Of a DNA stretch of 33,186 nt, positions 1-12,075 are shown one piece after another. Both the position numbers and the translations under genes were made by a program. Location: the NCBI GenBank assembly GCA_036351575.1, contig JAZBPJ010000026.1:1-33186 (forward strand). Direction: 5' to 3'. Position 1 is the first letter of the stretch. The number at the start of each line of letters is the position of its first letter. The stretch is from JABDPF01 sp036351575. Its GTDB lineage: Bacteria; Pseudomonadota; Gammaproteobacteria; Xanthomonadales; SZUA-36. The notes under the pieces were generated by a model. The model made no database searches. It worked only from the letters and a program-made list of their open reading frames with translations, and was not told the DNA's origin.

Positions 1-311
1 ATAACGTGCCAATGGTGTTTTAATAAGGATTAGCGCTTTTTTTCAGCAACTTACGGAAATGGCGGTGCGCATTTCCTGATCGCTCGGCGTCAGTGTTTTA
101 CAAAAACTGTCAACTGGATCAACAGCCGGCGAGGCTGAAAAAGTGGCGTTTCGGTATTTTTTTCATGCTGCCCGGCATCCTGGATGAGCCTGAATTACCC
201 GTTCGCGCATGGCAAAGGCCATGGATTCACTGCTTGCCGGAAGACGCCACTTGATGGATTATTTTTACTGCTCTTTTACGGCGTCTGGCCTTTTGAACCC
301 GGGAGTTCTCG
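1..311. other. Gene-free leader region
   Basis: No reading frame here has a convincing start, ribosome-binding site or recognisable protein on either strand. A short perfect hairpin (CATGGC, loop AAAG, GCCATG) lies at 208-223. The region presumably holds the promoter of the thioesterase gene at 312, but I see no good -35/-10 pair. No RNA gene was recognised. Confidence 0.6.
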
Positions 312-773
312 ATGATGAACACGCTTCCTGAAAATGCACTGGAACTGATCAACGCAAGTCGCGGGGGGTTCAATGATGTCCTGGGGCTGACATTCACGAG
401 GGCTGCGCCGGGTGAATTTGTTGCTGAAATGGAGATCAGCGACCGCCACCTGCAGCCCTACGGCCTGGTCCATGGCGGAGTTTACGCGGGCATGATCGAG
501 TCCCTGTGTTCCACCGGGGCGGCGTTGACGGTGTGGGCAGAAAACAAAAGCGCGGTCGGCCTGGAAAACAGCACTTCGTTTCTGAAGGCGGTTCGCGGCG
601 GTCGCCTGCGCGGTACAGCCAGGCCGCTGGTGCTGGGGAAACGGTCGCAGGTGTGGGAGGCCGATATTCATGACGACCGGGATCTGCTGGTGGCCACGGG
701 CCGGGTCCGCCTGTTGATCCTGGACCCGGAAACCGCGGTTGCCGGAAAGGAAGTCAGCATGGCGGCGCCGTAA
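312..773 (+). CDS. PaaI-family hotdog-fold thioesterase
   Basis: A 153-residue single-domain hotdog protein that probably hydrolyses acyl- or aryl-CoA thioesters in the cytoplasm. The family's active-site pattern is visible: Gly51-Leu-Val-His54-Gly-Gly at the start of the central helix, followed by Glu63, the position of the usual catalytic acid. The length matches PaaI/YdiI-type enzymes. There are two ATG codons in tandem (312 and 315), and a GGGAG motif at about 301-304 can serve either. The gene stands alone and converges with metH. Nothing nearby points to a phenylacetate pathway or other specific substrate, so only the general reaction can be given. A 4-hydroxybenzoyl-CoA or menaquinone-type thioesterase is equally compatible with the sequence. 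Confidence 0.85.
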   Translation: MMNTLPENALELINASRGGFNDVLGLTFTRAAPGEFVAEMEISDRHLQPYGLVHGGVYAGMIESLCSTGAALTVWAENKSAVGLENSTSFLKAVRGGRLRGTARPLVLGKRSQVWEADIHDDRDLLVATGRVRLLILDPETAVAGKEVSMAAP

Positions 774-779
774 GGTCCG

Positions 780-804
780 GCAAGGTATCCTTGCGTCAGT
801 TTTT
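780..804 (+). terminator. Possible terminator after the thioesterase gene
   Basis: A 6-bp perfect stem (GCAAGG / CCTTGC) with a 3-nt loop lies seven bases after the thioesterase stop codon, and a run of five T follows after a 5-nt gap. The offset of the T-run makes this a weak candidate. Confidence 0.4.
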
Positions 805-842
805 GCCGGGCTCTTGCTGGCCCGACTGTTGCAGTGTCCGGG

Positions 843-4568
<3,726 letters not shown>

Positions 4569-4597
4569 TTCGTATTCTCTCGGAATTTGCACGCGGG

Positions 4598-5530
4598 TCA
4601 GGCGCGCTTTTCAGCAGACAAGGCAAGCACGGAAAAATGCGGTGCGCGCTTTTCGACGGCGGAAACCGTGCAGGCCAGCACGGCAAGCCCGGCATTTGCG
4701 GCCAGTGCTTCGAGTTGTTTCCGTTCAAAGCCCAGGTTGACGTGGTTGAATGGCGCCACGGTTTTTTCGTGGCCGTGCTTTTCCAGTGTCACCGCCAGCA
4801 TCCTGCCGCCCGGGCGCAGCACGCGCTGAACCTCGGCAAAGACCTGCTCGGGCTTGTCTGTGTAGGTGAGGGCGTGCATCAGGAGAACGGTATCGAATTG
4901 CTCTTCCGCGAAGGGCAGGGCGTGCATGTCGCCGATCTCGAAACGCACATTGCCGCAGTCGGCCAGGCGCTCACGACCGGCCTCGGCGACCTTGCGGCTG
5001 ATGTCCAGGCACACGATGCTGCGGGCACGGGGCGCCAGGAGTTCGGCCAGCACGCCGTCACCCGAGGCGACGTCCAGTACGTCACCGGGTTCGAGCAGGT
5101 GCACCAGCCCCCGCGCGGTCGCTTCCCAGGTCCTGCCGGGGGAATAATGGCGTTCCATGACGCCCGCGACGCTGTCCGCCCAGGTTCCGCCATCGTCGCG
5201 GCTCTGCAGGACCTGCTTTACCCGGGCGAGGTCCTGCCGGATCAGGGAGTCGTCGGTGTTTTCATTGAGCAACTGCCACAGCGAGGCCAGCGAATCGTCT
5301 GAAGCGCCCTGAGCGATGCGGTAATATACAAACACGCCATCGCGCCGATCGCTTACCAGGCCGGCCTCTTTGAGGCGGGAAAGATGGGTGGAAACACGCG
5401 GTTGCGCGAGTTGCGTGATCGCGGCCAGCTCGGCCACGCTGAACTCCTCCTTGTCGAGCAGCAGCAGGAGCCGAATGCGCGTCGGGTCGGACAGCAGGCG
5501 AAAGTGCTGCGTGGCCGTCTGCAAATCCAT
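4598..5530 (-). CDS. sahR: SahR-type ArsR regulator fused to a SAH-binding methyltransferase domain
   Basis: A 310-residue two-domain protein. Residues 1 to about 95 form an ArsR-family winged helix, including LSDPTRIRLLLLL and the recognition-helix region QPRVSTHLSRLKEAGL. The rest is a class I methyltransferase fold with the SAM/SAH-binding motif LDVASGDGVLAELL and the later motif LLMHALTYTDKPEQ. This architecture beside metH matches SahR, a repressor of SAM-cycle genes that releases DNA when S-adenosylhomocysteine binds its methyltransferase-like domain. ATG at 5554 is in frame, but I choose ATG at 5530. It has AAAGG 7-8 nt upstream, and this start leaves the dyad operator at 5555-5582 outside the gene. 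The function is assigned from architecture and context. A catalytically active ArsR-fused methyltransferase is the alternative. Confidence 0.85.
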   Translation of the reverse strand: MDLQTATQHFRLLSDPTRIRLLLLLDKEEFSVAELAAITQLAQPRVSTHLSRLKEAGLVSDRRDGVFVYYRIAQGASDDSLASLWQLLNENTDDSLIRQDLARVKQVLQSRDDGGTWADSVAGVMERHYSPGRTWEATARGLVHLLEPGDVLDVASGDGVLAELLAPRARSIVCLDISRKVAEAGRERLADCGNVRFEIGDMHALPFAEEQFDTVLLMHALTYTDKPEQVFAEVQRVLRPGGRMLAVTLEKHGHEKTVAPFNHVNLGFERKQLEALAANAGLAVLACTVSAVEKRAPHFSVLALSAEKRA

Positions 5531-5554
5531 CTCGTTGCCTTTCTTTTGATTCAT

Positions 5555-5582
5555 ATATCTTTATATCGCGATTGAAAGATAT
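5555..5582 (-). promoter_or_regulatory. Dyad operator upstream of sahR-metH (probable SahR site)
   Basis: A 28-bp imperfect palindrome, ATATCTTT-N12-AAAGATAT, whose inner eight bases (ATCGCGAT) are palindromic about the same centre, so 12 of 14 positions pair. It lies 25 bp before the chosen sahR start. Read on the minus strand it contains TATAAA, a possible -10 element, so binding would block transcription. Autoregulation by SahR is inferred from position and from the AT-rich ATATC-type half sites. Confidence 0.65.
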
Positions 5583-5653
5583 GGAACAGCTTATCCGCTG
5601 CGGCCCGGGAATTCAAGATATCCGGCTTGCACATCGTGACGACGGGATCGGTC

Positions 5654-5659
5654 TATAAT
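5654..5659 (+). promoter_or_regulatory. Candidate -10 element for gdhB
   Basis: A perfect TATAAT lies 40 bp before the gdhB start codon in the divergent sahR-gdhB intergenic region. No good -35 is seen: TTGCAC at 5627-5632 would need a 21-bp spacer. This is a tentative promoter with a leader of about 33 nt. Confidence 0.35.
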
Positions 5660-5698
5660 TCCGTCCCTGACCATACAAGAACACAGCGGACACACGAC

Positions 5699-8600
5699 AT
5701 GATTCTCGACAGCGTAACCGGCCGCCGGGCATTTCTCGAAAAAGTTGCAAAAGAGTTCCAGCGAACCCAGCCGGCTTCACGGCGCGGTGTTGCCGGGCCA
5801 TTCCTCTCGCAATGGCTTGAGCATGCGCCTTACGACGAATTCAGACACGGTGCGCCGGAGCGCCTGGCGGCGATCGTCGCCAGTGCTTTCGAGGCTGTGC
5901 AGCTGCGTAAACAGGGTGAAACCCTGGTCCGCGTTTACAACCCCTCCCTGAAAAACGAAGGCTGGGAATCGGACTGCAGCATCGTGGAACTCGTCAACGA
6001 CGACCGGCCGTTCCTGGTTGACACGGCGACGCTGACCCTGGTCGAAATGGGTGTCAGTGTCCACCGCGTCGTACACCCGGTGCTGTGTGTGCAGCGCGAT
6101 GACCGCGGCCGTTTGCAGCAGGTGCTGCCCCCGGACAGCGACGCCGGCATTGCGGAATCGGTGATCCAACTGCATGTCGACCGCTGCACCGATGCAAAAA
6201 AGGTCGCCGCCATGGCAGGGCGGCTGCAGGCCGCCATGTCGGATGTCAAAAAAGCGACGTCGGACTGGCCCAGGATGGAAGCGTGCGTGGCCGAAACCGC
6301 GGCGCTGATGCCGCAATGGGCCCCCGGTGTCGAGAAAAGCTGGATGAAGGAATGCCGGACTTTTCTCGAGTGGCTGCTGGACGAGAATTTTGTATTTCTC
6401 GGCATCCGTGACTATGAAATCTCGGGCAGCGGCAGTAAACGGGTTCTCAAGCCGGTGCCGGGAAGCGGCCTGGGAATCCTGCGGGAAGCGAAAACCATGC
6501 GCCGCTCGCGTCCGCTGTCGGAACTCTCGCCGAAGGCGCTTGAAAAAAGCCATAAACGACCACTGATCGTGACCAAGACCAACGCCCGGTCAACCGTGCA
6601 CCGGGCAGGCTACATGGATTACGTGGGTGTTTTGCGAATCGATGAAGACGGCAGGGCCGTGGCCGAGCGTCGCATTATCGGCCTGTTTACATCGCGCGCT
6701 TACAACCGCTCCTGGATGAGTACACCCCTGGTCCGCGTGCGTGCGCGCAACATCATCAAGCGCTCGGGTCTGCCCGAGAACAGCCACGCCTGGAAAACCA
6801 TGGTGCACGTGCTGGAGACGCTGCCGCGGGACGAACTGTTCCAGGCGTCCAGCCGGCAATTGCGTTCATTGACCGGCGGTGTGCTGGCGATCCGGGATCG
6901 CAAGCGCGTGCGCCTTTTCGTGCGCAGGGAGCGCTACGGCCGCTATTACAGCTGCCTGATCTACCTGCCGAGGGAATGGCTCAATACCGAGAGCCGCGAG
7001 CGCGTACAGGACATCCTGCTCGATGCGCTCGAGGGTGAGAGCATGGACTACTTCCTGCGCGTGGCGGAGTCACGGCTCGCCCGTGTGCATGTCATTGTGC
7101 GTGCGAAGCCGGGCAGCGGCTCCGGGCTGGATATTGCCGGCCTCGAAAAACGGATCGCGAAGACCGTTCGGCCCTGGGACGACGAACTCGAGGAAATCCT
7201 CGTCGAAAAGCTTGGAAGAGAGGACGGCCAGGCTCGCATGGCAACGTTCGGCCGGGCCTTTCCGGCTGCGTACCGGGAGGACGTGTCGCCCTGGGTAGCC
7301 GCCTTTGACGTGGAGAACGCCGCAGCGGTCGAGGCCGGCGAAGCCATGCGACTGAGCCTTTACCGGCCGCGCCAGCCGAGAGACAACCTGATCCGGTTCA
7401 AGCTGTTCCGCATGCATGACCCGATTCCGTTGACCGAGGTAATGCCGGTGCTTCGAAACCTCGGCTTCAACATGGTGAACGAGCGGCCCTACGAACTGAG
7501 CCTGCCCGGCGAGCGATCCCTGTGGATCCAGGATTTCGACATGCGCCCGGTCAGCGGAGGCGAGGTCGACCTCGATGCGGTCCGTGCACTGTTCGAGGAC
7601 GCGTTTCGACATTTGCTGGAGGGCGCTGCCGAGAATGACGGCTTCAACCGGCTGGTCATCGCGTCCCACATGCACTGGCGGCAAGTGGCGATGCTTCGCG
7701 CCTACGGCAAGTACCTGCGCCAGACCAATATTCCGTTTTCGCAGCGTTACATGGCCGATTCGGTATGCAACCACCCGGGCATGGCCCGTATTCTGGTCGA
7801 GCTGTTCGAGGCGCGTTTCGACCCGCAACGCGAAAAAGAGAGCCGGCAACAACGGCGCGAGGCTCAAGGCCAGCTGGACAGCGTCCTGCGGCCGATTTTC
7901 GCTGAAGACTGCCGCCGTGACCCCGGCCTCGCTGCCTACCTGGACGAGCTGATCGAGGCCCGCCTGGGCGCACCCGCCAAGCAGGCCGAAGCGGCCCGGC
8001 GAGCATTCGAGCGCGGGCTGCAGTTCGTCATGAGCCTGGACGAGGACCGCATTCTCTTTGCATTTTTTGAAGCCATCGAGGCGACGCTGCGGACCAATTT
8101 CTTTCAGGCCGGGCCGCATGGCGAAACCAAGTCCTGGATCAGTTTCAAAATCGATTCGGGCGCTCTGCCCGAGCTGCCCCGGCCGCGGCCGTTTCGGGAA
8201 ATCTGGGTTTACTCGCCCGATTTCGAGGGCGTGCACCTGCGCGGCGGCATGATCGCCCGCGGCGGTCTGCGCTGGTCGGACCGGCGCGAGGACTTCCGCA
8301 CCGAGGTGCTTGGCCTGATGAAGGCGCAGAACGTCAAGAACACGATGATCGTGCCGGTCGGCGCCAAGGGCGGTTTCGTCGTCAAGAATCCGCCAAGGGA
8401 AGGCGGTCGCGAAGCCGTGTTTCGGGAGGGTGTGCGCTGCTACACCCGTTTTATCCACGGTCTGCTCGATATTACTGACAACCTGGACGGTGACAGGGTG
8501 GTTCCGCCGGCCGACGTCAAGCGCCACGACGTCGACGATCCCTACCTGGTCGTGGCGGCGGACAAGGGCACGGCGACGTTTTCCGATACGGCCAACGGGG

Positions 8601-10657
8601 TCGCGGCGGAGCACGGCCACTGGCTGGGTGACGCCTTCGCCTCCGGCGGTTCGGTCGGTTACGACCACAAGGCCATGGGCATCACCGCCCGCGGCGCGTG
8701 GGAGGCGGTCAAGCATCATTTTCGCGAGATGGGCGTGGACATCCAGAAAGAACCGTTCACGGTGGTCGGCATCGGCGACATGTCGGGAGACGTGTTCGGC
8801 AACGGCATGCTGCTCTCGCGGCACATCCGCCTGAAAGCCGCGTTCAACCACATGCACATATTTCTCGACCCGCATCCCGACGAAAAAGCATCCTACGCCG
8901 AGCGCCGCCGCCTGTTCCGCAGGCCGGGCTCGACCTGGATGGACTACCGCAAGGAGCTCATCTCCAGTGGCGGCGGTGTTTTCCTGCGCACGGAAAAAGC
9001 CGTTCCGATCAGCCCCGAAGTCGGTGAGTGGCTGGGCATATCCGAAGAAGAGCTGTCACCCAACGAACTGATCCGCAGCCTGCTCAAGGCCGAATTCGAC
9101 CTGCTCTGGAACGGCGGCATCGGCACTTACGTGAAAGCCTCGGCGGAAAGCCATGCCGACGTCGGCGACCTGGCCAACAACGCGCTGCGCGTAAACGGCA
9201 GCGAACTCAACTGCAAAGTGGTCGGCGAAGGCGGCAACCTCGGCATGACGCAGCTGGGACGGATCGAGTTCGCGATGCAGGGCGGGCGCGTCAACACCGA
9301 CTTCATCGACAACTCGGCCGGCGTGGACACCTCGGACCACGAGGTGAACATCAAGATCCTGCTCAACCAGGTGATGGCGAAACGCCGGCTGGGCATGGAG
9401 CGCCGAAACGCGCTGCTCGAGGAGATGAGTGAGGAAGTCGCGCAGCAGGTTCTGCGCAACACCTACCTGCAGACCCAGGCCATTTCGCTGATGGCGAAAC
9501 TCTCCCCCGGCCTGATCGGCGCAATGGGGCATTTCATCTCCGTGCTGGAAGACGAAGGGTCCCTGGACCGGGAGCTCGAATTCCTGCCGTCGGAAGAAGA
9601 CCTGGCGGCCCGGCGCAAGCAGGGCGCCGGCCTGACGCGGCCCGAGCTGGCCGTGCTGCTGTCTTACTCCAAGATCACGCTGTACCGGCAGTTGCTGGAA
9701 TCGAACGTGCCTGAGGACGAGTGGCTGTCCGCCGAAGCGGTCAATTACTTCCCGGCGCAGATTCGGGAGGCATACGCGCACTACGTGGGCCGGCACCGCC
9801 TGAAACGCGAAATCGTCGCGACGCAGGTGACGAACAGCCTGGTCAACCGCATGGGGGCGACTTTTGCCCTGCGCATGCAGGAAGACACGGGCTGCCAGCC
9901 TTGCGACGTCGCCCGCGCGTACACCATCGCCCGCGAGGTTTTTGCCGCGCGCGATTTCTGGGCGCAAATCGAAAGGCTCGACAACCGCGTCGATGCCGGG
10001 CTGCAGATGTCGGCCATGCTGGAGATGTGGTACCTGCTGCGCCAGGCGACCCGCTGGCTGCTTGGCTTGCCGCAGGAACGGCTCGAGATCGACGCGATGG
10101 TGAAACGCCTCGCGCCGGGAATCATGACAATGGAAAAAATCATTGGAAAACGCCTGCGCGCCGACCAGAAGGAAGCCTTGAACCTCCGTGCCGAGCCCTT
10201 TGCCGCAAACGGATTCGGGCGCAGGCTGGGGCGGCGCATCGCGCTGCTGCCGCACCTGTTCCCTGCACTGGACGTGGTGGAGACCGCCGCGCGGCGCAAA
10301 ATGGACGTCGAGAGGGTCGCCGACGTGTTCTATGCTCTTGGCGGCGTGTTGCAGGTAGACTGGCTGAGGCAGCAGATCGAAGCGCTGGAAGTGGCCGGAA
10401 AGTGGCACGCGATGTCGCGCGCCAACCTGCGCGAAGAGTTGCTCTCGCACCACAACCGGTTGGTGGAGCAGGTCCTCTCGGGCTTCGGCCGTCGCAGAGA
10501 CCCCGTTGCGGACTGGCTGCAGGCGCACAGCGCCCGGGTCGACGAGGCTGGTACCATGCTCGAGAAAATGAAAGAACAGGCGGAAATGGATTACGCGACT
10601 TTGTCCGTCGCGGTCCGGTCCCTCGGTAAACTTGCGGATGATACGGCTGATGACTGA
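5699..10657 (+). CDS. gdhB: NAD-specific glutamate dehydrogenase, large (180-kDa) class
   Basis: A 1652-residue cytoplasmic enzyme that oxidatively deaminates glutamate to 2-oxoglutarate with NAD, linking amino-acid catabolism to the TCA cycle. The length fits the L_GDH180 class, with a long N-terminal ACT-like regulatory part and a C-terminal helical extension around the catalytic core. Core motifs: Lys875 in LMKAQNVKN, the substrate-binding PVGAKGGF with Lys890, the Rossmann motif GIGDMSGDVFGNG starting at Gly1024, and VVGEGGNLGMTQLGR. The frame stays open up to TTG at 5627. ATG at 5699 is preferred because it lies below the TATAAT element, although its Shine-Dalgarno (GCGGA) is weak. The stop overlaps the start of nadK, indicating coupled expression. 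Confidence 0.95.
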   Translation: MILDSVTGRRAFLEKVAKEFQRTQPASRRGVAGPFLSQWLEHAPYDEFRHGAPERLAAIVASAFEAVQLRKQGETLVRVYNPSLKNEGWESDCSIVELVNDDRPFLVDTATLTLVEMGVSVHRVVHPVLCVQRDDRGRLQQVLPPDSDAGIAESVIQLHVDRCTDAKKVAAMAGRLQAAMSDVKKATSDWPRMEACVAETAALMPQWAPGVEKSWMKECRTFLEWLLDENFVFLGIRDYEISGSGSKRVLKPVPGSGLGILREAKTMRRSRPLSELSPKALEKSHKRPLIVTKTNARSTVHRAGYMDYVGVLRIDEDGRAVAERRIIGLFTSRAYNRSWMSTPLVRVRARNIIKRSGLPENSHAWKTMVHVLETLPRDELFQASSRQLRSLTGGVLAIRDRKRVRLFVRRERYGRYYSCLIYLPREWLNTESRERVQDILLDALEGESMDYFLRVAESRLARVHVIVRAKPGSGSGLDIAGLEKRIAKTVRPWDDELEEILVEKLGREDGQARMATFGRAFPAAYREDVSPWVAAFDVENAAAVEAGEAMRLSLYRPRQPRDNLIRFKLFRMHDPIPLTEVMPVLRNLGFNMVNERPYELSLPGERSLWIQDFDMRPVSGGEVDLDAVRALFEDAFRHLLEGAAENDGFNRLVIASHMHWRQVAMLRAYGKYLRQTNIPFSQRYMADSVCNHPGMARILVELFEARFDPQREKESRQQRREAQGQLDSVLRPIFAEDCRRDPGLAAYLDELIEARLGAPAKQAEAARRAFERGLQFVMSLDEDRILFAFFEAIEATLRTNFFQAGPHGETKSWISFKIDSGALPELPRPRPFREIWVYSPDFEGVHLRGGMIARGGLRWSDRREDFRTEVLGLMKAQNVKNTMIVPVGAKGGFVVKNPPREGGREAVFREGVRCYTRFIHGLLDITDNLDGDRVVPPADVKRHDVDDPYLVVAADKGTATFSDTANGVAAEHGHWLGDAFASGGSVGYDHKAMGITARGAWEAVKHHFREMGVDIQKEPFTVVGIGDMSGDVFGNGMLLSRHIRLKAAFNHMHIFLDPHPDEKASYAERRRLFRRPGSTWMDYRKELISSGGGVFLRTEKAVPISPEVGEWLGISEEELSPNELIRSLLKAEFDLLWNGGIGTYVKASAESHADVGDLANNALRVNGSELNCKVVGEGGNLGMTQLGRIEFAMQGGRVNTDFIDNSAGVDTSDHEVNIKILLNQVMAKRRLGMERRNALLEEMSEEVAQQVLRNTYLQTQAISLMAKLSPGLIGAMGHFISVLEDEGSLDRELEFLPSEEDLAARRKQGAGLTRPELAVLLSYSKITLYRQLLESNVPEDEWLSAEAVNYFPAQIREAYAHYVGRHRLKREIVATQVTNSLVNRMGATFALRMQEDTGCQPCDVARAYTIAREVFAARDFWAQIERLDNRVDAGLQMSAMLEMWYLLRQATRWLLGLPQERLEIDAMVKRLAPGIMTMEKIIGKRLRADQKEALNLRAEPFAANGFGRRLGRRIALLPHLFPALDVVETAARRKMDVERVADVFYALGGVLQVDWLRQQIEALEVAGKWHAMSRANLREELLSHHNRLVEQVLSGFGRRRDPVADWLQAHSARVDEAGTMLEKMKEQAEMDYATLSVAVRSLGKLADDTADD

Positions 10658-11417
10658 AGAACCGAAAATTCACTTCGTCGCCACGCAGCAGGATGGCGCG
10701 GAAGAAGTAGCGGAAACATTGGGCCGGCGTTACGGCGCTCATGAACTGCAGGATGCGGAAGTGATCGTCGCGCTGGGCGGTGACGGCTTCATGCTGCGGA
10801 CGCTGCACCGTCACCTGCCGTCCGGCCTGCCGGTGTATGGCATGAAACTGGGCGACGTGGGTTTCCTGATGAACCGCTATGGCGAAGACGATCTTTATCG
10901 GCGCCTGAACGACGCCAACATCGTATCGCTCAACCCCTTGCGCATGAACGCGGTCAACGAGGGCGGGGGTGAAGCCACCGCGCTGGCGATCAACGAGGTC
11001 GCGCTGCTGCGGCAGGTCAACCAGGCCGCGCACATCCGCGTGCTGGTCAACGGTTCCGTCAAGGTGGATACGCTGGTCTGTGACGGTGTGCTGGTCGCTA
11101 CCGCGGCCGGCAGCTCGGCCTATAACCTGTCGGTTCAGGGGCCGATCCTGCCCCTGGGCACCGATGCGATCGCGATGACGCCGATATCACCGTTCCGCCC
11201 GCGCCGCTGGCGCGGGGCGGTGCTGCCCTCCAGCGCAAAAGTTCGCTTCGAGGTGCTCGACTGCTACAAACGGCCGGTGGCCGCCACCGCCGACGCGCAG
11301 GAAATCCGCAACGTGGTCAGCGTCGACGTTTTCGAGGAAAAAGACATCACGCTAAAGCTGATGTTCGACCCCGACCACTCGCTGGAGCAGCGCATTCTCG
11401 ACGAGCAGTTCCTCTAG
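10650..11417 (+). CDS. nadK: NAD kinase
   Basis: A 255-residue NAD kinase that makes NADP from NAD and a phosphate donor. Visible signatures are Gly43-Gly-Asp45-Gly, the NE dipeptide (Asn115-Glu116) and TAAGSSAYNLS, a variant of the usual TPTGSTAY loop. The protein is shorter than the roughly 290-residue E. coli type and resembles the short form I associate with xanthomonads. Three in-frame starts exist: TTG 10632, ATG 10638 and ATG 10650. I choose 10650 because this short form starts its first beta-strand within about seven residues. It overlaps the gdhB stop by 8 nt. Co-expression with NAD-dependent glutamate dehydrogenase would tie NAD/NADP balance to glutamate catabolism, which is an inference. 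Confidence 0.93.
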   Translation: MTEEPKIHFVATQQDGAEEVAETLGRRYGAHELQDAEVIVALGGDGFMLRTLHRHLPSGLPVYGMKLGDVGFLMNRYGEDDLYRRLNDANIVSLNPLRMNAVNEGGGEATALAINEVALLRQVNQAAHIRVLVNGSVKVDTLVCDGVLVATAAGSSAYNLSVQGPILPLGTDAIAMTPISPFRPRRWRGAVLPSSAKVRFEVLDCYKRPVAATADAQEIRNVVSVDVFEEKDITLKLMFDPDHSLEQRILDEQFL

Positions 11418-11459
11418 GAGTCAGAGTAAAACTTCGGTTTTACTCTGACCCCGGTTTTT
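11418..11459. repeat. UUCG-loop palindrome after nadK (REP-like element and/or terminator)
   Basis: A perfect 13-bp inverted repeat, GTCAGAGTAAAAC (11420-11432) with its complement at 11437-11449, separated by the loop TTCG. A GG/CC extension follows across one mismatch, then five T after CCGG. It begins at the nadK stop codon. The very stable fold and nearby T-run suit a terminator. The GTCAGAGTAAAA...TTTTACTCTGAC sequence also looks like the dispersed REP palindromes of gammaproteobacteria. No transposase is nearby. Confidence 0.7.
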
Positions 11460-11592
11460 CATCGCTCGATCGAACGCATGGGCAAGGCAGGTAAATTGCG
11501 TTTGAGGCCTTTTCGCCAATCGGTGCTTCTGAGTATCATCCATGCAGGCTTGGCTGAGTATAAACAGGTTTAAAAGAGGTCTGACGGACTGA

Positions 11593-12075
11593 ATGGAAGA
11601 GGAAAACCGAAAGACATCAGTGCTGTTCGTGTGCATGGGCAATATCTGCCGCTCGCCCGCCGCCGAGGGCGTGTTTCGCAAGCTCGTGGAGCAGGCCAAC
11701 CGCATAAGCGAGTTCGAAATCGATTCGGCCGGCACCATCGGCTACCACGCCGGCAGCCGCGCGGACAGCCGCATGCGCGCCGCCGCCGGTGCGCGCGGTT
11801 ACCAGCTCGAAAGTCTGGCGCGGCGTGTCGAGCCGGGCGATTTTGCCCGTTTTGACCTGATCGTGGCGATGGACGATGAGAATTACGAGGAACTTTTCGA
11901 GATGGATATGGGGCAGGGCGCCCGGCTGGTCCGCATGTGCGAGTATTGCACGCGGCACGACGAAACCGAGGTGCCGGACCCCTACTACGGCGGGCCGGAT
12001 GGCTTTGAGCATGTGCTGAACATTCTCGAGGACGCCTGCGGCAACCTGCTGAACCGAATGTCCGAAGAAAGGTGA
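11593..12075 (+). CDS. Low-molecular-weight protein-tyrosine-phosphatase-family phosphatase
   Basis: A 160-residue LMW-PTP with the complete catalytic P-loop: nucleophile Cys14, Cys14-Met-Gly-Asn-Ile-Cys-Arg20-Ser21-Pro. The general-acid Asp129 is in the DPYYGG motif. It is cytoplasmic, with no signal peptide or membrane segment. There is no capsule tyrosine-kinase gene beside it, as there would be for a Wzb/Etp-type partner. Instead the next gene is a fructosamine-kinase-family protein whose GTG start overlaps this stop as GTGA. LMW-PTP relatives are known to act as protein-ribulosamine-5-phosphate phosphatases, so a deglycation role is the best contextual guess. AGAGGT lies about 13 nt before the ATG, a rather long spacing. 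Confidence 0.92.
   Translation: MEEENRKTSVLFVCMGNICRSPAAEGVFRKLVEQANRISEFEIDSAGTIGYHAGSRADSRMRAAAGARGYQLESLARRVEPGDFARFDLIVAMDDENYEELFEMDMGQGARLVRMCEYCTRHDETEVPDPYYGGPDGFEHVLNILEDACGNLLNRMSEER

Noticed and set aside
5627..5632. TTGCAC as the -35 partner of the TATAAT before gdhB.
   Set aside because: The spacer would be 21 bp, too long for a normal sigma-70 promoter.
7070..10528. Long minus-strand frames (about 600 and 490 codons) opposite gdhB.
   Set aside because: Antisense shadows of a fully recognisable enzyme; no ribosome-binding sites or known domains.
11421..11738. A 105-codon minus-strand frame between nadK and the phosphatase.
   Set aside because: Its end is the translated UUCG palindrome and its start lies inside the phosphatase gene; no family resemblance.
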